Source of the DNA: Paenibacillus thiaminolyticus
Lineage (GTDB): Bacteria; Bacillota; Bacilli; Paenibacillales; Paenibacillaceae
Direction: 5' to 3'
Assembly: GCF_007066085.1 (NCBI RefSeq)
Contig: NZ_CP041405.1
Span: 2,914,001-2,978,000, forward strand
DNA: 64,000 nt
Part shown: positions 42,868 through 51,674 of the stretch, in pieces
Layout: the number at the start of each line of letters is the position of its first letter
Position numbering within the stretch: position 1 is the first letter of the stretch
Made by a program: the position numbers and the translations under genes
The notes under the pieces: generated by a model
Databases searched by the model: none
The model's input: the letters and a program-made list of their open reading frames with translations, nothing else
Told to the model about the DNA's origin: nothing

Positions 42868-43894
42868 TCGTTTCCTCTCTTTTTTTCTTAAGCAGCAGCA
42901 CGATAATGATAACGAGCGCTGCAATGATCACGCCCATTCCGAGGAAAATCATCGTATTGTTATGATTAACGGCGGTTTCTCCGGCGACTGCAACGGCGGA
43001 TTCGTTGATTACCTTCGCTTCTTCGGATTTAATTTCGAACATGTTATCGAATTCCCACGTTTGGTTGCCGTCCGTAGCCGTTAGATATAAATGATATTTC
43101 CCGGGTTCAAGCCGCCGGCCCTCCCAACGAATCGGAAAATCAAAATTAGAATTCGGGGCCATCGACATTTGGCTTTTTTTCGTTTCGTATAGCGTTTCTT
43201 TTTGGCCTTCCTTTGTAATTCTGGCGCCCACTTCCAAATCGCTTACGATAACGGATTTAATATTTTGCAGATTGGCGGTAACTACCGGACGATAGTTCAT
43301 TAAGCCTGCCTGAACTTCATTTAGCTCTAGCTCCGGCTGTACCGTATTTTCCGTCTCGGTTAATTTCACGCCAATCACGTAAGAAAATTCATTTTTTAAT
43401 TGAACATTAGCATTTTCTTCGATTTCATCAGCTTGACTCATTTTATAGATATAGAACCCGCCTAAAATGACTCCATCGTACGACTCTTCGGGCATTTGAA
43501 TCGTAAACGGCACTTCCTTGGTTTCATTTCCATGTAACGTTACTTTCTGTTTGGGAGTAATCAAATCAGAAAATGCATACTTCAATGAACTGTCTTTTTC
43601 ATATTCATGTTTGCTATAATCAATCACGCCATTTTGATTCGTTATCGCGGTATTGGGTTCAATCATTAACTCGATTGGTTCGGTCGAGCCGTTCTTGACG
43701 GTTAACGATATCGTTTGTTTTGAACCGGGGCTCATTTTCAAGTCGAAATAGGTAAGATTTTTATTGATTTGATTTTCGGGGATATTCGCTTTAACCGAGT
43801 AATTCATCGATCCGGCAAAGACCATATCAGAGCTAGTGACGAGTCCCAGTCCAATCCATAATGAAGCTATCAGCATCCATAAACCTTTTTTCAT
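42833..43894 (-). CDS. DUF916/DUF3324 membrane anchor of the WxL system
   Basis: 353 aa. Signal peptide (residues 1-28). The DUF916 (peptidoglycan-binding) part has YFDLKMSPGSKQTISLTVKNGS and EESYDGVILGGFYIYK; the DUF3324 (WxL-binding) part follows from about 185 (LNEVQAGLMNYRPVVTANLQNIKSVIVSDLEVGARI). A C-terminal membrane helix (MIFLGMGVIIAALVIIIVLLL) and a basic tail close the protein. In WxL loci this protein anchors WxL proteins to membrane and wall. Its presence confirms that the neighbours are true WxL proteins. Confidence 0.9.
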   Translation of the reverse strand: MKKGLWMLIASLWIGLGLVTSSDMVFAGSMNYSVKANIPENQINKNLTYFDLKMSPGSKQTISLTVKNGSTEPIELMIEPNTAITNQNGVIDYSKHEYEKDSSLKYAFSDLITPKQKVTLHGNETKEVPFTIQMPEESYDGVILGGFYIYKMSQADEIEENANVQLKNEFSYVIGVKLTETENTVQPELELNEVQAGLMNYRPVVTANLQNIKSVIVSDLEVGARITKEGQKETLYETKKSQMSMAPNSNFDFPIRWEGRRLEPGKYHLYLTATDGNQTWEFDNMFEIKSEEAKVINESAVAVAGETAVNHNNTMIFLGMGVIIAALVIIIVLLLKKKREETNENDEHKISSS

Positions 43895-43948
43895 TCGCTA
43901 TTCCTTTCCTCACCCTCGTGGAACACATGTTCATACGGTATTGTAAGG

Positions 43949-43988
43949 TTGAACTTGGCTTGTCTAACCTGTTTACCGCCAAGTTCAA
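43949..43988. terminator. intra-operon hairpin between WxL and DUF916 genes
   Basis: TTGAACTTGG (43949-43958) and CCAAGTTCAA (43979-43988) form a perfect 10-bp stem with a 20-nt loop and no T-run. It more likely stabilises the upstream WxL mRNA or attenuates than fully terminates. Confidence 0.6.
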
Positions 43989-44002
43989 CGAATGGAACGA
44001 TG

Positions 44003-44683
44003 TTAACTTGGCGCGTTAGACAATTCCCACGTAATTACGGCACTGTAATCGGCAAGGGCATCCGCCGAACCCGCCAACACCTGAAGCTGGACATTGGTTC
44101 CCGGGAACACGCTAATCCAGGTCCCGCGGCCGCCGCCCTCCTTCGCAACCATCACCAATTGCGCATCCTTATTATCGAAGACCACATCATGGGCTGCTGG
44201 AGGAGAAGACACATTGCCGGACTGAGATTTGACTTGTCCGTTGCGCAATGATAATACGGCGCCTGCCAGCAATTTTCCATCTTCGCTTTGGAATTCGGAA
44301 GCCGTTGCTTTGAGCGTCCATCCTTCGCCAGTACCGCGCTTGTCCGACACTTGGACGAACGGACTTTTATTTTGGGCGTGATACGACATGGTCCCGCTTC
44401 CGATTGTCTGCGTTCCGAATTGAAAATTGGTGACATAGTCAAGCGTCAATGCGCCGCTGTTTCCCGTGCCTCCATTGCCCGGATCTTCGGGATCAATAGG
44501 TTCGCCTGGATTGGGATTGTCCGGATCGTCCGGATCGACCGGGTTCGTCGGTCCCTCATCCGCCGTAAAACGAATCGAACTGGTGGAAGAGGCGGTACTG
44601 CTGTCTGCCGCTTCGACCGTATAGCTTAACGGCATCGTCCCGGCCAGAATGATCCCCAGTGCCAGTATTCTAAGTACCTTCAT
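44003..44683 (-). CDS. small WxL-domain surface protein
   Basis: 226 aa from the ATG with AGGAGGG ahead. Signal peptide at residues 1-25, then a Pro/Asp/Gly-rich linker (PVDPDDPDNPNPGEPIDPED) and a WxL domain: first motif GEGWTLKATASEF, second motif AVITWELSNAPS at the extreme C-terminus. Such proteins bind peptidoglycan non-covalently. 22 nt separate it from the first WxL gene, so it belongs to the same transcript. Confidence 0.88.
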   Translation of the reverse strand: MKVLRILALGIILAGTMPLSYTVEAADSSTASSTSSIRFTADEGPTNPVDPDDPDNPNPGEPIDPEDPGNGGTGNSGALTLDYVTNFQFGTQTIGSGTMSYHAQNKSPFVQVSDKRGTGEGWTLKATASEFQSEDGKLLAGAVLSLRNGQVKSQSGNVSSPPAAHDVVFDNKDAQLVMVAKEGGGRGTWISVFPGTNVQLQVLAGSADALADYSAVITWELSNAPS

Positions 44684-44705
44684 CTCTTTGCCCTCCTGAA
44701 TTTCT

Positions 44706-45368
44706 TTATTGCGGCGCGTCCAGCAGGCTCCAGTACAATGTAGATACATAATCACCGGTCAAGTTACCGGCAGGAACCTGAATCGTCACTTCGCTGGCGT
44801 CGAATTTATCGACCCATGTTCCCAAGCCCGTGTCTGCTTTTGCTACCATCAAGTTCTGTGGAGCAGTTACATCTGAATCGGTGCTCAATTGCACTTGTTT
44901 TGCTGTTGGAGCTGTGGATACATTATCTTGCGATGTTATTAGCATACCAACCGGAAGCGTTACAATGGCTCCTTTCAGGACTTTGGTGTTGTCCGTCTTA
45001 TCTTTGAACGGAGTAGCCGATACTTGCAATGTCCAACCCGCTCCTGTACCGCGAATATCCGTGACTTGAACGTTTGGATTTTTCGTTGTTGTTGTGTAAT
45101 TTACATCTCCGCCTGACAGTGTATGGGAAGCAAAAAGGAGCGGCGAGACATTGTCGATCGTTAGTGTCCCTTCATTCCCTGTTTCCCCGCCCGGTTCACT
45201 TGGCTCGATCGGCGGCGTTACCGTGTCTTCTGACGTTATCGTAATGCTGCCTTGAGAAGTGGCGGTGGAGCTTGACGCTTCTTCCGCGCTTACCGCTGCA
45301 GGAGTCACGAATAACAGAATCGCTGCGAATAATAAGAAACCTTTCTTTACACCTTTTTTAGTCATCAT
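44706..45368 (-). CDS. small WxL-domain surface protein, first of operon
   Basis: 220 aa, ATG with AAAGGAG ahead. Signal peptide at residues 1-28, short Ser/Thr-rich region, Pro/Glu linker (PPIEPSEPGGETG), then the WxL domain: RGTGAGWTLQVSATPF and the C-terminal LYWSLLDAPQ. It is paralogous to the next gene. It heads the WxL operon, whose promoter must lie in the AT-rich 45369-45680 spacer downstream of the Mga-type regulator's terminator. Confidence 0.88.
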   Translation of the reverse strand: MMTKKGVKKGFLLFAAILLFVTPAAVSAEEASSSTATSQGSITITSEDTVTPPIEPSEPGGETGNEGTLTIDNVSPLLFASHTLSGGDVNYTTTTKNPNVQVTDIRGTGAGWTLQVSATPFKDKTDNTKVLKGAIVTLPVGMLITSQDNVSTAPTAKQVQLSTDSDVTAPQNLMVAKADTGLGTWVDKFDASEVTIQVPAGNLTGDYVSTLYWSLLDAPQ

Positions 45369-45684
45369 TTTTCACTACTCCTTTATTTTTTGTGATTTGT
45401 CGATTAACGACTTTCAGGACACCATCATTCTTGTCCAACAGCCCCCTTTCTACGAATCATTTCTCCCGTCTCTGAGCGTCTGTTTTTCCATTTACCGTCT
45501 TATTCGTACGGCCGATTCAGACTTAATCTATTTTAGGGCAACATGAGACCGCTAACTTCCTCATTTTTTCCGTTGCAAAGCGAAACAAATGGTAGGAAAG
45601 TACTAGAAAATGAAAAGTCGTTTCTAATAAAGAGACAGGAGCGAGCGTCCGCCTATAGACGGATTGCCTATCTAGTGAACAACA

Positions 45685-45712
45685 AAAAAAAGGATACTAT
45701 CCAGTATCCTGT
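45685..45712 (-). terminator. terminator of the Mga-type regulator gene
   Basis: On the minus strand GGATACTGGATAGTATCC is followed by TTTTTTTG. It separates the regulator from the WxL operon; the remaining spacer (45369-45684) holds no further gene that I can see. Confidence 0.88.
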
Positions 45713-45725
45713 TGACATGAGCCCG

Positions 45726-47141
45726 CTATAGTTGCAGCGTATCTTTAATCATATTGATTTCATAGTTGGAGAGTAATGGGCTAACTTGAATGACAGGGAC
45801 CTCATTCGTGAGGAGAGCCTCGTTATGCTTGTAGGTTGTAACAATGACATCGACATATTGATGAGCAACAAGATGGGCCATTTCTTGAGCTTGGTTGGTT
45901 GTAACTATTTTTATTTGTCCCTGTAAATGATCCAGCAGCTTCAGCATGGCATATCTCATGACGCCGGGATCACTCATATACAGTAAAATGGTTTTTTCTT
46001 TTAATTGCAGATGATGACCTTTCCTGCTGGCCACGAAGTACATCGTAAAATCCGCAATGTCATCCTCCCTGATCGAGTCCGCATACTTGGAGTAGAGTTG
46101 GACGGCTTCTTGAATCGAGTGATACAGCACAGGTTTTCTGCTTTTAATGACTTCTTTGTGCAGGTTTACGTAGCTGTGTACCCGAGTCACCCACCTTACT
46201 CTCGCAGATAGACAATATTCATGTATTTGCTGCACTAAAATATGATCCTGCGAAAACGGCAATCGGGTCTGCTCCTCTATATATCGTATCGATTTCGCCA
46301 CCGTATCCCATTGATGATCCACAATGATTCTTCTTGAATGATTATGTGTAATTCTGGAAGCCCCCAGGATCAGCGCTGCGCCATAATACAGTTCATGAGG
46401 GGGATACGTAATGTGCAATGACTCCAGATACCCCTCGATAAGCGGAAGAAGCCAGTCAATGGTTTCGCCCAATTCAGCAAGAAGATCAGGATAAACAAAT
46501 TCAGTGATATACTTTTTTTTGGCCATCCGGCTCTGCCAGACCGACAACATGATCGGGAGTTGTATATACGTATTATCTGAAAAAGAAAACTCGCCTTCAT
46601 TTTCAATCCTTTTCATAAAAGAATACATGGAATCCAAAGATTGAGTTTGAATCCAGTCCGTTCTGTTTTTACGTACGTAATAATCATAATAAAATTGACG
46701 TAAATGAAATTCATCTCCGTTGATTTTAAGCGGCTTCATGTCTAACCGCAGATAGTATTTTTTCAGCTCTTTCCTTACCAACTTTAATAATTTGCTGACT
46801 GTGCTTACGCTATAAAATAGCGCGCGGCTGACTTCGACCAAAGAACAGCCTGAATCATTCTGAATCAAGAAACTCATCAAATTTTGCATCTTATCTGTTT
46901 GATTGATCATATGTTCAAGATATACATCCGAGGAATTGTCGGGCCGCTGCAGACAAACGCCCTTACCTCTTTGGCTTATGATAAACCAATTCTCCGGCAG
47001 CAAAGATTTCAGAAGTTCCAGATCTTTCCTAACCGTTTTGGCAGAGCAATCCATTTTCACCGCTAATTCTTGAGTCGTGACCCACTCTGCATGATCTACT
47101 AAATATTGGCATAATTTGATTAATCTGTTTGGAGTTTTCAT
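45726..47141 (-). CDS. Mga/AtxA-type transcriptional regulator of the WxL locus
   Basis: 471 aa from the ATG behind GGGGGGCGAGG; a longer frame to 47240 is not needed. Two N-terminal HTH units: LIKLCQYLVDHAEWVTTQELAVKMDCSAKTVRKDLELL (residues 5-42) and CSLVEVSRALFYSVSTVSKLLKLVRKELKKY (about 98-128). A PRD-like helical region follows, and a PTS EIIB-like end (KTILLYMSDPGVMRYAMLKLLDHLQGQIKIVTTNQAQEM). This is the Mga/AtxA layout. Such regulators often sit beside WxL clusters in Enterococcus and Lactobacillus. It probably activates the downstream surface genes. Confidence 0.83.
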   Translation of the reverse strand: MKTPNRLIKLCQYLVDHAEWVTTQELAVKMDCSAKTVRKDLELLKSLLPENWFIISQRGKGVCLQRPDNSSDVYLEHMINQTDKMQNLMSFLIQNDSGCSLVEVSRALFYSVSTVSKLLKLVRKELKKYYLRLDMKPLKINGDEFHLRQFYYDYYVRKNRTDWIQTQSLDSMYSFMKRIENEGEFSFSDNTYIQLPIMLSVWQSRMAKKKYITEFVYPDLLAELGETIDWLLPLIEGYLESLHITYPPHELYYGAALILGASRITHNHSRRIIVDHQWDTVAKSIRYIEEQTRLPFSQDHILVQQIHEYCLSARVRWVTRVHSYVNLHKEVIKSRKPVLYHSIQEAVQLYSKYADSIREDDIADFTMYFVASRKGHHLQLKEKTILLYMSDPGVMRYAMLKLLDHLQGQIKIVTTNQAQEMAHLVAHQYVDVIVTTYKHNEALLTNEVPVIQVSPLLSNYEINMIKDTLQL

Positions 47142-47466
47142 TGACCTCGCCCCCCTTGACTTTAAATCTCCCTGGAGATTCATATCGCAATATGTACCTC
47201 GTTCAACCCAAAATATGAATTCGTACATTGCTGCTTCCATAGAGTTAGGAATGTAGGCGCCTGGTAAATTAACAATTTAAATTAAAATTTAATATTTCTA
47301 TACATAAAATAGTATAATCATACTAAAAAACTTTGTTTATATCATACTCTGCTCAGTTTTAATGTCAACTTTCTCCTCTTATTTGCTCTCCGATTTCGTT
47401 CACCTTCATAAGCATTTTATTATTGTAACCGCCGCAGTTTTTGAAGGGGAGGGAGCGAGTAAAATG
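47142..47466. other. AT-rich upstream region of the Mga-type regulator
   Basis: About 320 bp without a gene. It contains a long AT-rich stretch (47262-47345, with AATTTAAATTAAAATTTAATATT and ATAGTATAATCATACTA), suitable for a promoter and curved DNA, but no single site can be assigned with confidence. Confidence 0.4.
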
Positions 47467-47503
47467 CAAAAAACACAGAGACCCTCATCTCTGTGTTTTT
47501 CCC
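47467..47503. terminator. bidirectional terminator of the FNT gene
   Basis: ACACAGAGA-CCCTCA-TCTCTGTGT with AAAAAA before and TTTTT after. Confidence 0.92.
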
Positions 47504-47516
47504 GCTTCCAAAGACG

Positions 47517-48293
47517 TTATGTTTTCACTTTTTCCAGGTAAAAATATACCAATCCCATAAAGACGCTTCCCCCGATGATATTGCCAAAGGTGACGGGGAT
47601 CAGATTATGCAGGGCGCCGTGTACGGAGATGCCGGGCCGGTGCTCCATGATCAAGGCGATCGCAAATGAGGTCATATTGGCGATGCTGTGCTCAAATCCG
47701 GAAATGAAAAAACAGTACACAAACAGAATCATGGCAAACAGCTTCGGCCCGTCCCCCTTGAGGCTCATCGGGATAAAGAACGCCATGCAGACCAGCCAAT
47801 TGCACAGGATTGCCCTGAAAAATAACTGAAGCGTTGGAGCGTCCATCTTATGTGCAACGACATCATAGAAAAACACATTGCTGTGCGGTTGACGGAATAA
47901 TCCGGTGCCCCATAAGAGGACAGCGAAGAGGATCGCGCCAATAAAGTTGCCCGCATAACTGGCCCCCCACATCTTAAGTGCGTCCCCCCAGGTCGTCGCT
48001 CCGCGCAGCGTAGAGAAGGTAAAGTAAAAGGTATTTCCCGTGAACAAATCGCCGCCCGCGTAACCGATCAAAATAATAGCCGCGCCAAATGTGACAGCCG
48101 CTGCCGTATAGGCAAACGGCGAAGCGCCTTCGTCGAACAGATTGCCGGTCTTAAACGCAACAACAATGCCGAACCCGATAAACATACTTGCCAGGATAGA
48201 ACGAAGCAGATACTGGAACTTGCCGGAGTCCCACGCCGCCTTCTTTTTTAATGCCAAGGCCTCCACCTGATCTAATGCATGCTGCTGTTCCAT
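47517..48293 (-). CDS. formate/nitrite transporter family channel
   Basis: 258 aa from the ATG with AAGGAGCAGG ahead (longer starts lack ribosome sites). Six membrane helices with FNT signatures: KTGNLFDEG (half-helix region), GGDLFTGNTFYFTFSTLRG, ILCNWLVCMAFFIP and GFEHSIANM (central pore His). The family conducts formate, nitrite, lactate or hydrosulfide with protons. There are no pfl, nir or asr neighbours, so the substrate is open. Confidence 0.87.
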   Translation of the reverse strand: MEQQHALDQVEALALKKKAAWDSGKFQYLLRSILASMFIGFGIVVAFKTGNLFDEGASPFAYTAAAVTFGAAIILIGYAGGDLFTGNTFYFTFSTLRGATTWGDALKMWGASYAGNFIGAILFAVLLWGTGLFRQPHSNVFFYDVVAHKMDAPTLQLFFRAILCNWLVCMAFFIPMSLKGDGPKLFAMILFVYCFFISGFEHSIANMTSFAIALIMEHRPGISVHGALHNLIPVTFGNIIGGSVFMGLVYFYLEKVKT

Positions 48294-48474
48294 AACCTGC
48301 TCCTTGTCCCGCTTCTTTTCCTGTAGCATGCCTCTAATTCTTATCTCCCATACGTGAATATCCATTCATGCGAGCCGAGTCGCAACCAAGGCTTCGTTCT
48401 TCCAGCATGCGGCCCACAAAAAGTCCGATGCCGAAAATATGCACTGGAGCCCAATATTCTCGTTTCTGTCCCAT

Positions 48475-49335
48475 CTAATTTACCTGAATCGTTCCATTCT
48501 TACTGATGAGCTCTAGTTTATTGGCTGCATCCCCAATCATGCCTGCTTTTGTTTTTTCCGTGCTCTCTTTCTCCCTGAAGCCATCTAGATCAACGTTAAT
48601 ATCCGACGAGTCGCTGTTCGCGGTAAGCATTAAGGAAGCGGGAGCGGCTTTATAAGACACCGCGATATCTCCTGACTTGGTTTCTACGCGCAATGATTTT
48701 CCTTCTTGTAACTCTCGGATTGAGACTTCACCATCGGTTGAGGTAATGTTCATCTCCGGCCTAGTCACACCGGTAATATAGCTGTCCCCGCTAGTGGAGG
48801 TTACGATTAATTCGTGCAGCAAGCTGTTTTTCAAGTTCAATTCCCCGTCTTTGGATGAAAATTCCCCCTTGTCTGCGGACAGTCCTTCCATGATTTGCAT
48901 GCCCGAATCGTTGGAAATAACTATGTTTGTGGCCGTTACGTCCTTCATCTTGATGTCACCCGAGCCATTATTCACTGTAATCATTTGTACCTCATTGTCA
49001 GGGATGGATATATAGATAGTGCCTCTCTTGCCGAAACTGAATCCTTCCATGCCCCCTTGATCTTGCTGTGTGACAACAAGTTTATTCCCGTTATGGGTAA
49101 GGGTCACAGGGTCGCTCTTCTTGTCATGCCGCTTCCCTTCACAAGCGATGGTTATTTGTTCGGATTCCGTATTTTTGAACTCAATATCCCAAGAATCATT
49201 GTTAATTTCGATGGCTTGAAGGCCGTTTGCCGCAAAGGAAGTTTTGCTGTCAAAGTTCTGCCCTCCTCCTTGGCAGCCAGCAGCTAACCCGCCAACCGTA
49301 ATCAAGATAAGCGAAGCAAATATCATTTTTTTCAA
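48475..49335 (-). CDS. DUF4097 beta-repeat lipoprotein
   Basis: 286 aa. A TTG start is preferred because GGAGGGAAAAAC precedes it; an ATG five codons earlier lacks a site. Signal with lipobox GGLAAGC, then a right-handed beta-solenoid-like adhesin fold of DUF4097 type made of repeated G-D/S-G-D/E-I/V-x-I/L turns (NNGSGDIKMKDV, SKDGELNLKN, STSGDSYITGV, STDGEVSIREL, TKSGDIAVSY). It is downstream of a BcrAB-type transporter and its two-component system, so it is likely part of envelope-stress sensing or defence. Confidence 0.8.
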   Translation of the reverse strand: MKKMIFASLILITVGGLAAGCQGGGQNFDSKTSFAANGLQAIEINNDSWDIEFKNTESEQITIACEGKRHDKKSDPVTLTHNGNKLVVTQQDQGGMEGFSFGKRGTIYISIPDNEVQMITVNNGSGDIKMKDVTATNIVISNDSGMQIMEGLSADKGEFSSKDGELNLKNSLLHELIVTSTSGDSYITGVTRPEMNITSTDGEVSIRELQEGKSLRVETKSGDIAVSYKAAPASLMLTANSDSSDINVDLDGFREKESTEKTKAGMIGDAANKLELISKNGTIQVN

Positions 49336-49368
49336 AGTTTTTCCCTCCATTCATTTCAAATGGGTATA

Positions 49369-50073
49369 TTAAGCGACATCGATTTGGTCCACTTTGTAAA
49401 AAGAAAGATAGCCAATGATAAGGCCAAGCAGACAGAGCGCAATCGGGATTCCAATGAATTGGAACAGGCTGGTCGAACTGCCCCCATCAGACACCGTGGC
49501 GTTAATCACAAATCCAATGACGACAGCCGAGGTAATGGTGGAAGCCGCCGATTTTTTTCTCATGCCAAAAGATAGAGGAATTAGGCTGATTCCTGCAATC
49601 ATAAATGCGTTCAACAACGTAGCTGGAACGGTAGCCGCTATTTCATCGACACGAACGGATGCTTCAAATAAACCTATCATCGGATTCAAGAAGAAAATGA
49701 ATAGATTGATGATCACCGTAGTTAGGAGGATGCTGAAAAAACAGAATCCAAACACAATGGATAGCTTGGCTTGCATGATTTTTTTCCGTTGCTGCGGATA
49801 GGTAAACAGCACTTGAATCATGTTGCTCTTGTATTCCTCAATCACTACACGCGATAAGATAACGCTGGAGAAAATGATATAGACGATTCGAATCAAAATA
49901 TTCGTTAAAGACATGAAGGCGGCATAATCCGGAAACATCGGTTCACCTTCCCCGTGAGAGCCCCGCGCCATCAGCGCAACGGCAGCGAAAATCGCCACAA
50001 TACAAATGGCTAATCCTCTAAAATAACTGGATACATTACTTTTTTCCCACTCTAGTCTCATCAGTTCAAGCAT
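49369..50073 (-). CDS. ABC-2 permease of a bacitracin/lantibiotic-type transporter
   Basis: 234 aa from the ATG with GGAGG 8 nt ahead. Six membrane helices; the conserved loop is VILSRVVIEEYKSNMIQVLFTYPQQRKKIMQAKL. It is clearly paralogous to the orphan permease at 35 kb. It overlaps the ATPase gene's end by 8 nt. Together with the ATPase it should remove or displace peptide antibiotics from the membrane. Confidence 0.87.
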   Translation of the reverse strand: MLELMRLEWEKSNVSSYFRGLAICIVAIFAAVALMARGSHGEGEPMFPDYAAFMSLTNILIRIVYIIFSSVILSRVVIEEYKSNMIQVLFTYPQQRKKIMQAKLSIVFGFCFFSILLTTVIINLFIFFLNPMIGLFEASVRVDEIAATVPATLLNAFMIAGISLIPLSFGMRKKSAASTITSAVVIGFVINATVSDGGSSTSLFQFIGIPIALCLLGLIIGYLSFYKVDQIDVA

Positions 50074-50797
50074 ATAGATTGCCTCCATGAATTAGATTGA
50101 TGAAGTACTCTTCTAACGAGCCGGCATGTTGTCTGCGGATGGATTCCATCTTCACTTCTTTCAATAATTTCCCGTGATGAATAATGCCAATCGTATCGGC
50201 GATAGATTCAATTTCTGACACGATATGACTTGAAATTAAAATGGTAACTCCGTAGTTCTCTTTTAAAAGCAAAAGAAGCTCGCGAATGTCCTTAATCCCG
50301 ATAGGATCAAGGCCATTGATTGGTTCATCCAGAATAAGTATCTCCGGTTTCGTAACCATCGCCCGCGCAATCCCTAATCGCTGCTTCATGCCTAAAGAAA
50401 ATTCATGGATTTTTTTGTTCTCCACGCCGTGAAGACCCACGATATCCAGCGCTTCCTTGATCGCAGTCTTATCGTGATAACCAACGTATTTACAATGAAA
50501 TTCCAAATTTTTTTTGGCTGTTAGCCGGTCATAAAACACGGGATATTCAATGATGCTGCCTATCCTTTTTAAGTATTGATAAGATGTTGGCAGAATAGGT
50601 TGATTGAAGACTTTGATTTCACCGGAAGATGGTTTTACTAGATTTAATATCATTTTCATGATAGTTGTTTTTCCAGCCCCATTCGGACCTAAAAACCCAT
50701 AAATTTCTCCCTTGTTGACGTTCATATCGACCTTCGAAATCGTCTCCGTACCCTTGAATGTCTTGCTTACTTGATTGAGTTGAATGACGGCTTCCAC
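50066..50797 (-). CDS. ABC ATPase of a bacitracin/lantibiotic-type transporter (BcrA-like)
   Basis: 243 aa from a GTG with GGGAGGAA ahead. Walker A GPNGAGKTT (about residues 34-42), Q-loop region, signature FSLGMKQRLGIARA, Walker B EILILDEPINGLDPIG, switch His ILISSHIVSEIE. The LGMKQR signature is typical of BcrA/CcmA-type exporters. It is divergent from the response regulator gene. Confidence 0.9.
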   Translation of the reverse strand: MEAVIQLNQVSKTFKGTETISKVDMNVNKGEIYGFLGPNGAGKTTIMKMILNLVKPSSGEIKVFNQPILPTSYQYLKRIGSIIEYPVFYDRLTAKKNLEFHCKYVGYHDKTAIKEALDIVGLHGVENKKIHEFSLGMKQRLGIARAMVTKPEILILDEPINGLDPIGIKDIRELLLLLKENYGVTILISSHIVSEIESIADTIGIIHHGKLLKEVKMESIRRQHAGSLEEYFINLIHGGNLYA

Positions 50798-50831
50798 TCT
50801 GATTTCCTCCCGATTTCTTATTGATGTGCTA

Positions 50832-50867
50832 CACTAAGTGTAAGGAATGAAAGTAAAATCAAAGTAA
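50832..50867. promoter_or_regulatory. response-regulator direct repeats in the shared intergenic region
   Basis: AAAGTAA-AATC-AAAGTAA (50850-50856, 50861-50867; 11-bp period) lies upstream of a TACACT -10-like hexamer that points to the ABC genes, the arrangement of an OmpR-class activator site replacing a -35. Confidence 0.65.
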
Positions 50868-50954
50868 ATACTGCGGAAAATGCTCGTAATCTTTTTGATA
50901 GGGTAAGCTAGAAAATGAATGGGCAGGATAAGCTTGAAAAGAGGGAAAAGCACA

Positions 50955-51674
50955 ATGGAATCTGCAAATATATTAGCGGTCGATGATGAAATCGGCATTT
51001 TGAAGTTATTGGAGATTACACTCAGGAAAGAAAATTTCACTCATATCGACACCGCATCAACGGGCAAAGGCGCGCTGCAGCGCATCAAAGAAAAAGCATA
51101 TGATATTATTTTGCTCGATATTATGCTCCCGGATATAAGCGGCTTTGAACTATGCACGGAGATGCGGAAGCATACCAATGCACCGATCATTTTTATCAGT
51201 GCGCGTTCTACCGATTTCGACAAATTAACGGGGTTAGGGATCGGTGGAGATGATTATATTACAAAGCCTTTTAATCCGATGGAGGTCGTTGCACGCATCA
51301 AAGCGATCCTTCGCCGTCAAAGGATGGCTGAGCATTCACATCATCAGAACACGGCGTACGATTATGGGTACTTCGCTTTTCATCCGGAATCGGCAACGTT
51401 AACCGTGAAGCATCAACCTGTTGATTGTACAGCCAAGGAGCTAGAGCTGCTTCATTTCTTCTGCAAGCATCCGAATCACATCTTCACGACGGCTCAGCTC
51501 TACGAATTGGTATGGGGAAATGATGTGTTCGGGGAAGAAAAAACGGTTACGATCCATATCTCCAAGCTGCGAAAAAAACTCGGTGATGATACCCGTAAAC
51601 CAAAAATCATTGTGAATTTGCGAGGAATCGGCTATAAATTCATCCCTCCGAATGAGGCGTTACGATGCGAATAA
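50955..51674 (+). CDS. OmpR-family response regulator
   Basis: 239 aa from the ATG behind GAGGGAAAAG. Receiver domain: DDEIGIL acid pair, phospho-Asp in ILLDIMLPDISG (about residue 54), Lys in YITKPFNPMEVVARI. Winged-helix effector domain: LTVKHQPVDCTAKELELLHFFCKHPNHIFTTAQLYELVWGNDVFGEEKTVTIHISKLRKKLGD. It should bind the 11-bp repeats upstream of the BcrA-like gene and induce the transporter. Confidence 0.9.
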   Translation: MESANILAVDDEIGILKLLEITLRKENFTHIDTASTGKGALQRIKEKAYDIILLDIMLPDISGFELCTEMRKHTNAPIIFISARSTDFDKLTGLGIGGDDYITKPFNPMEVVARIKAILRRQRMAEHSHHQNTAYDYGYFAFHPESATLTVKHQPVDCTAKELELLHFFCKHPNHIFTTAQLYELVWGNDVFGEEKTVTIHISKLRKKLGDDTRKPKIIVNLRGIGYKFIPPNEALRCE

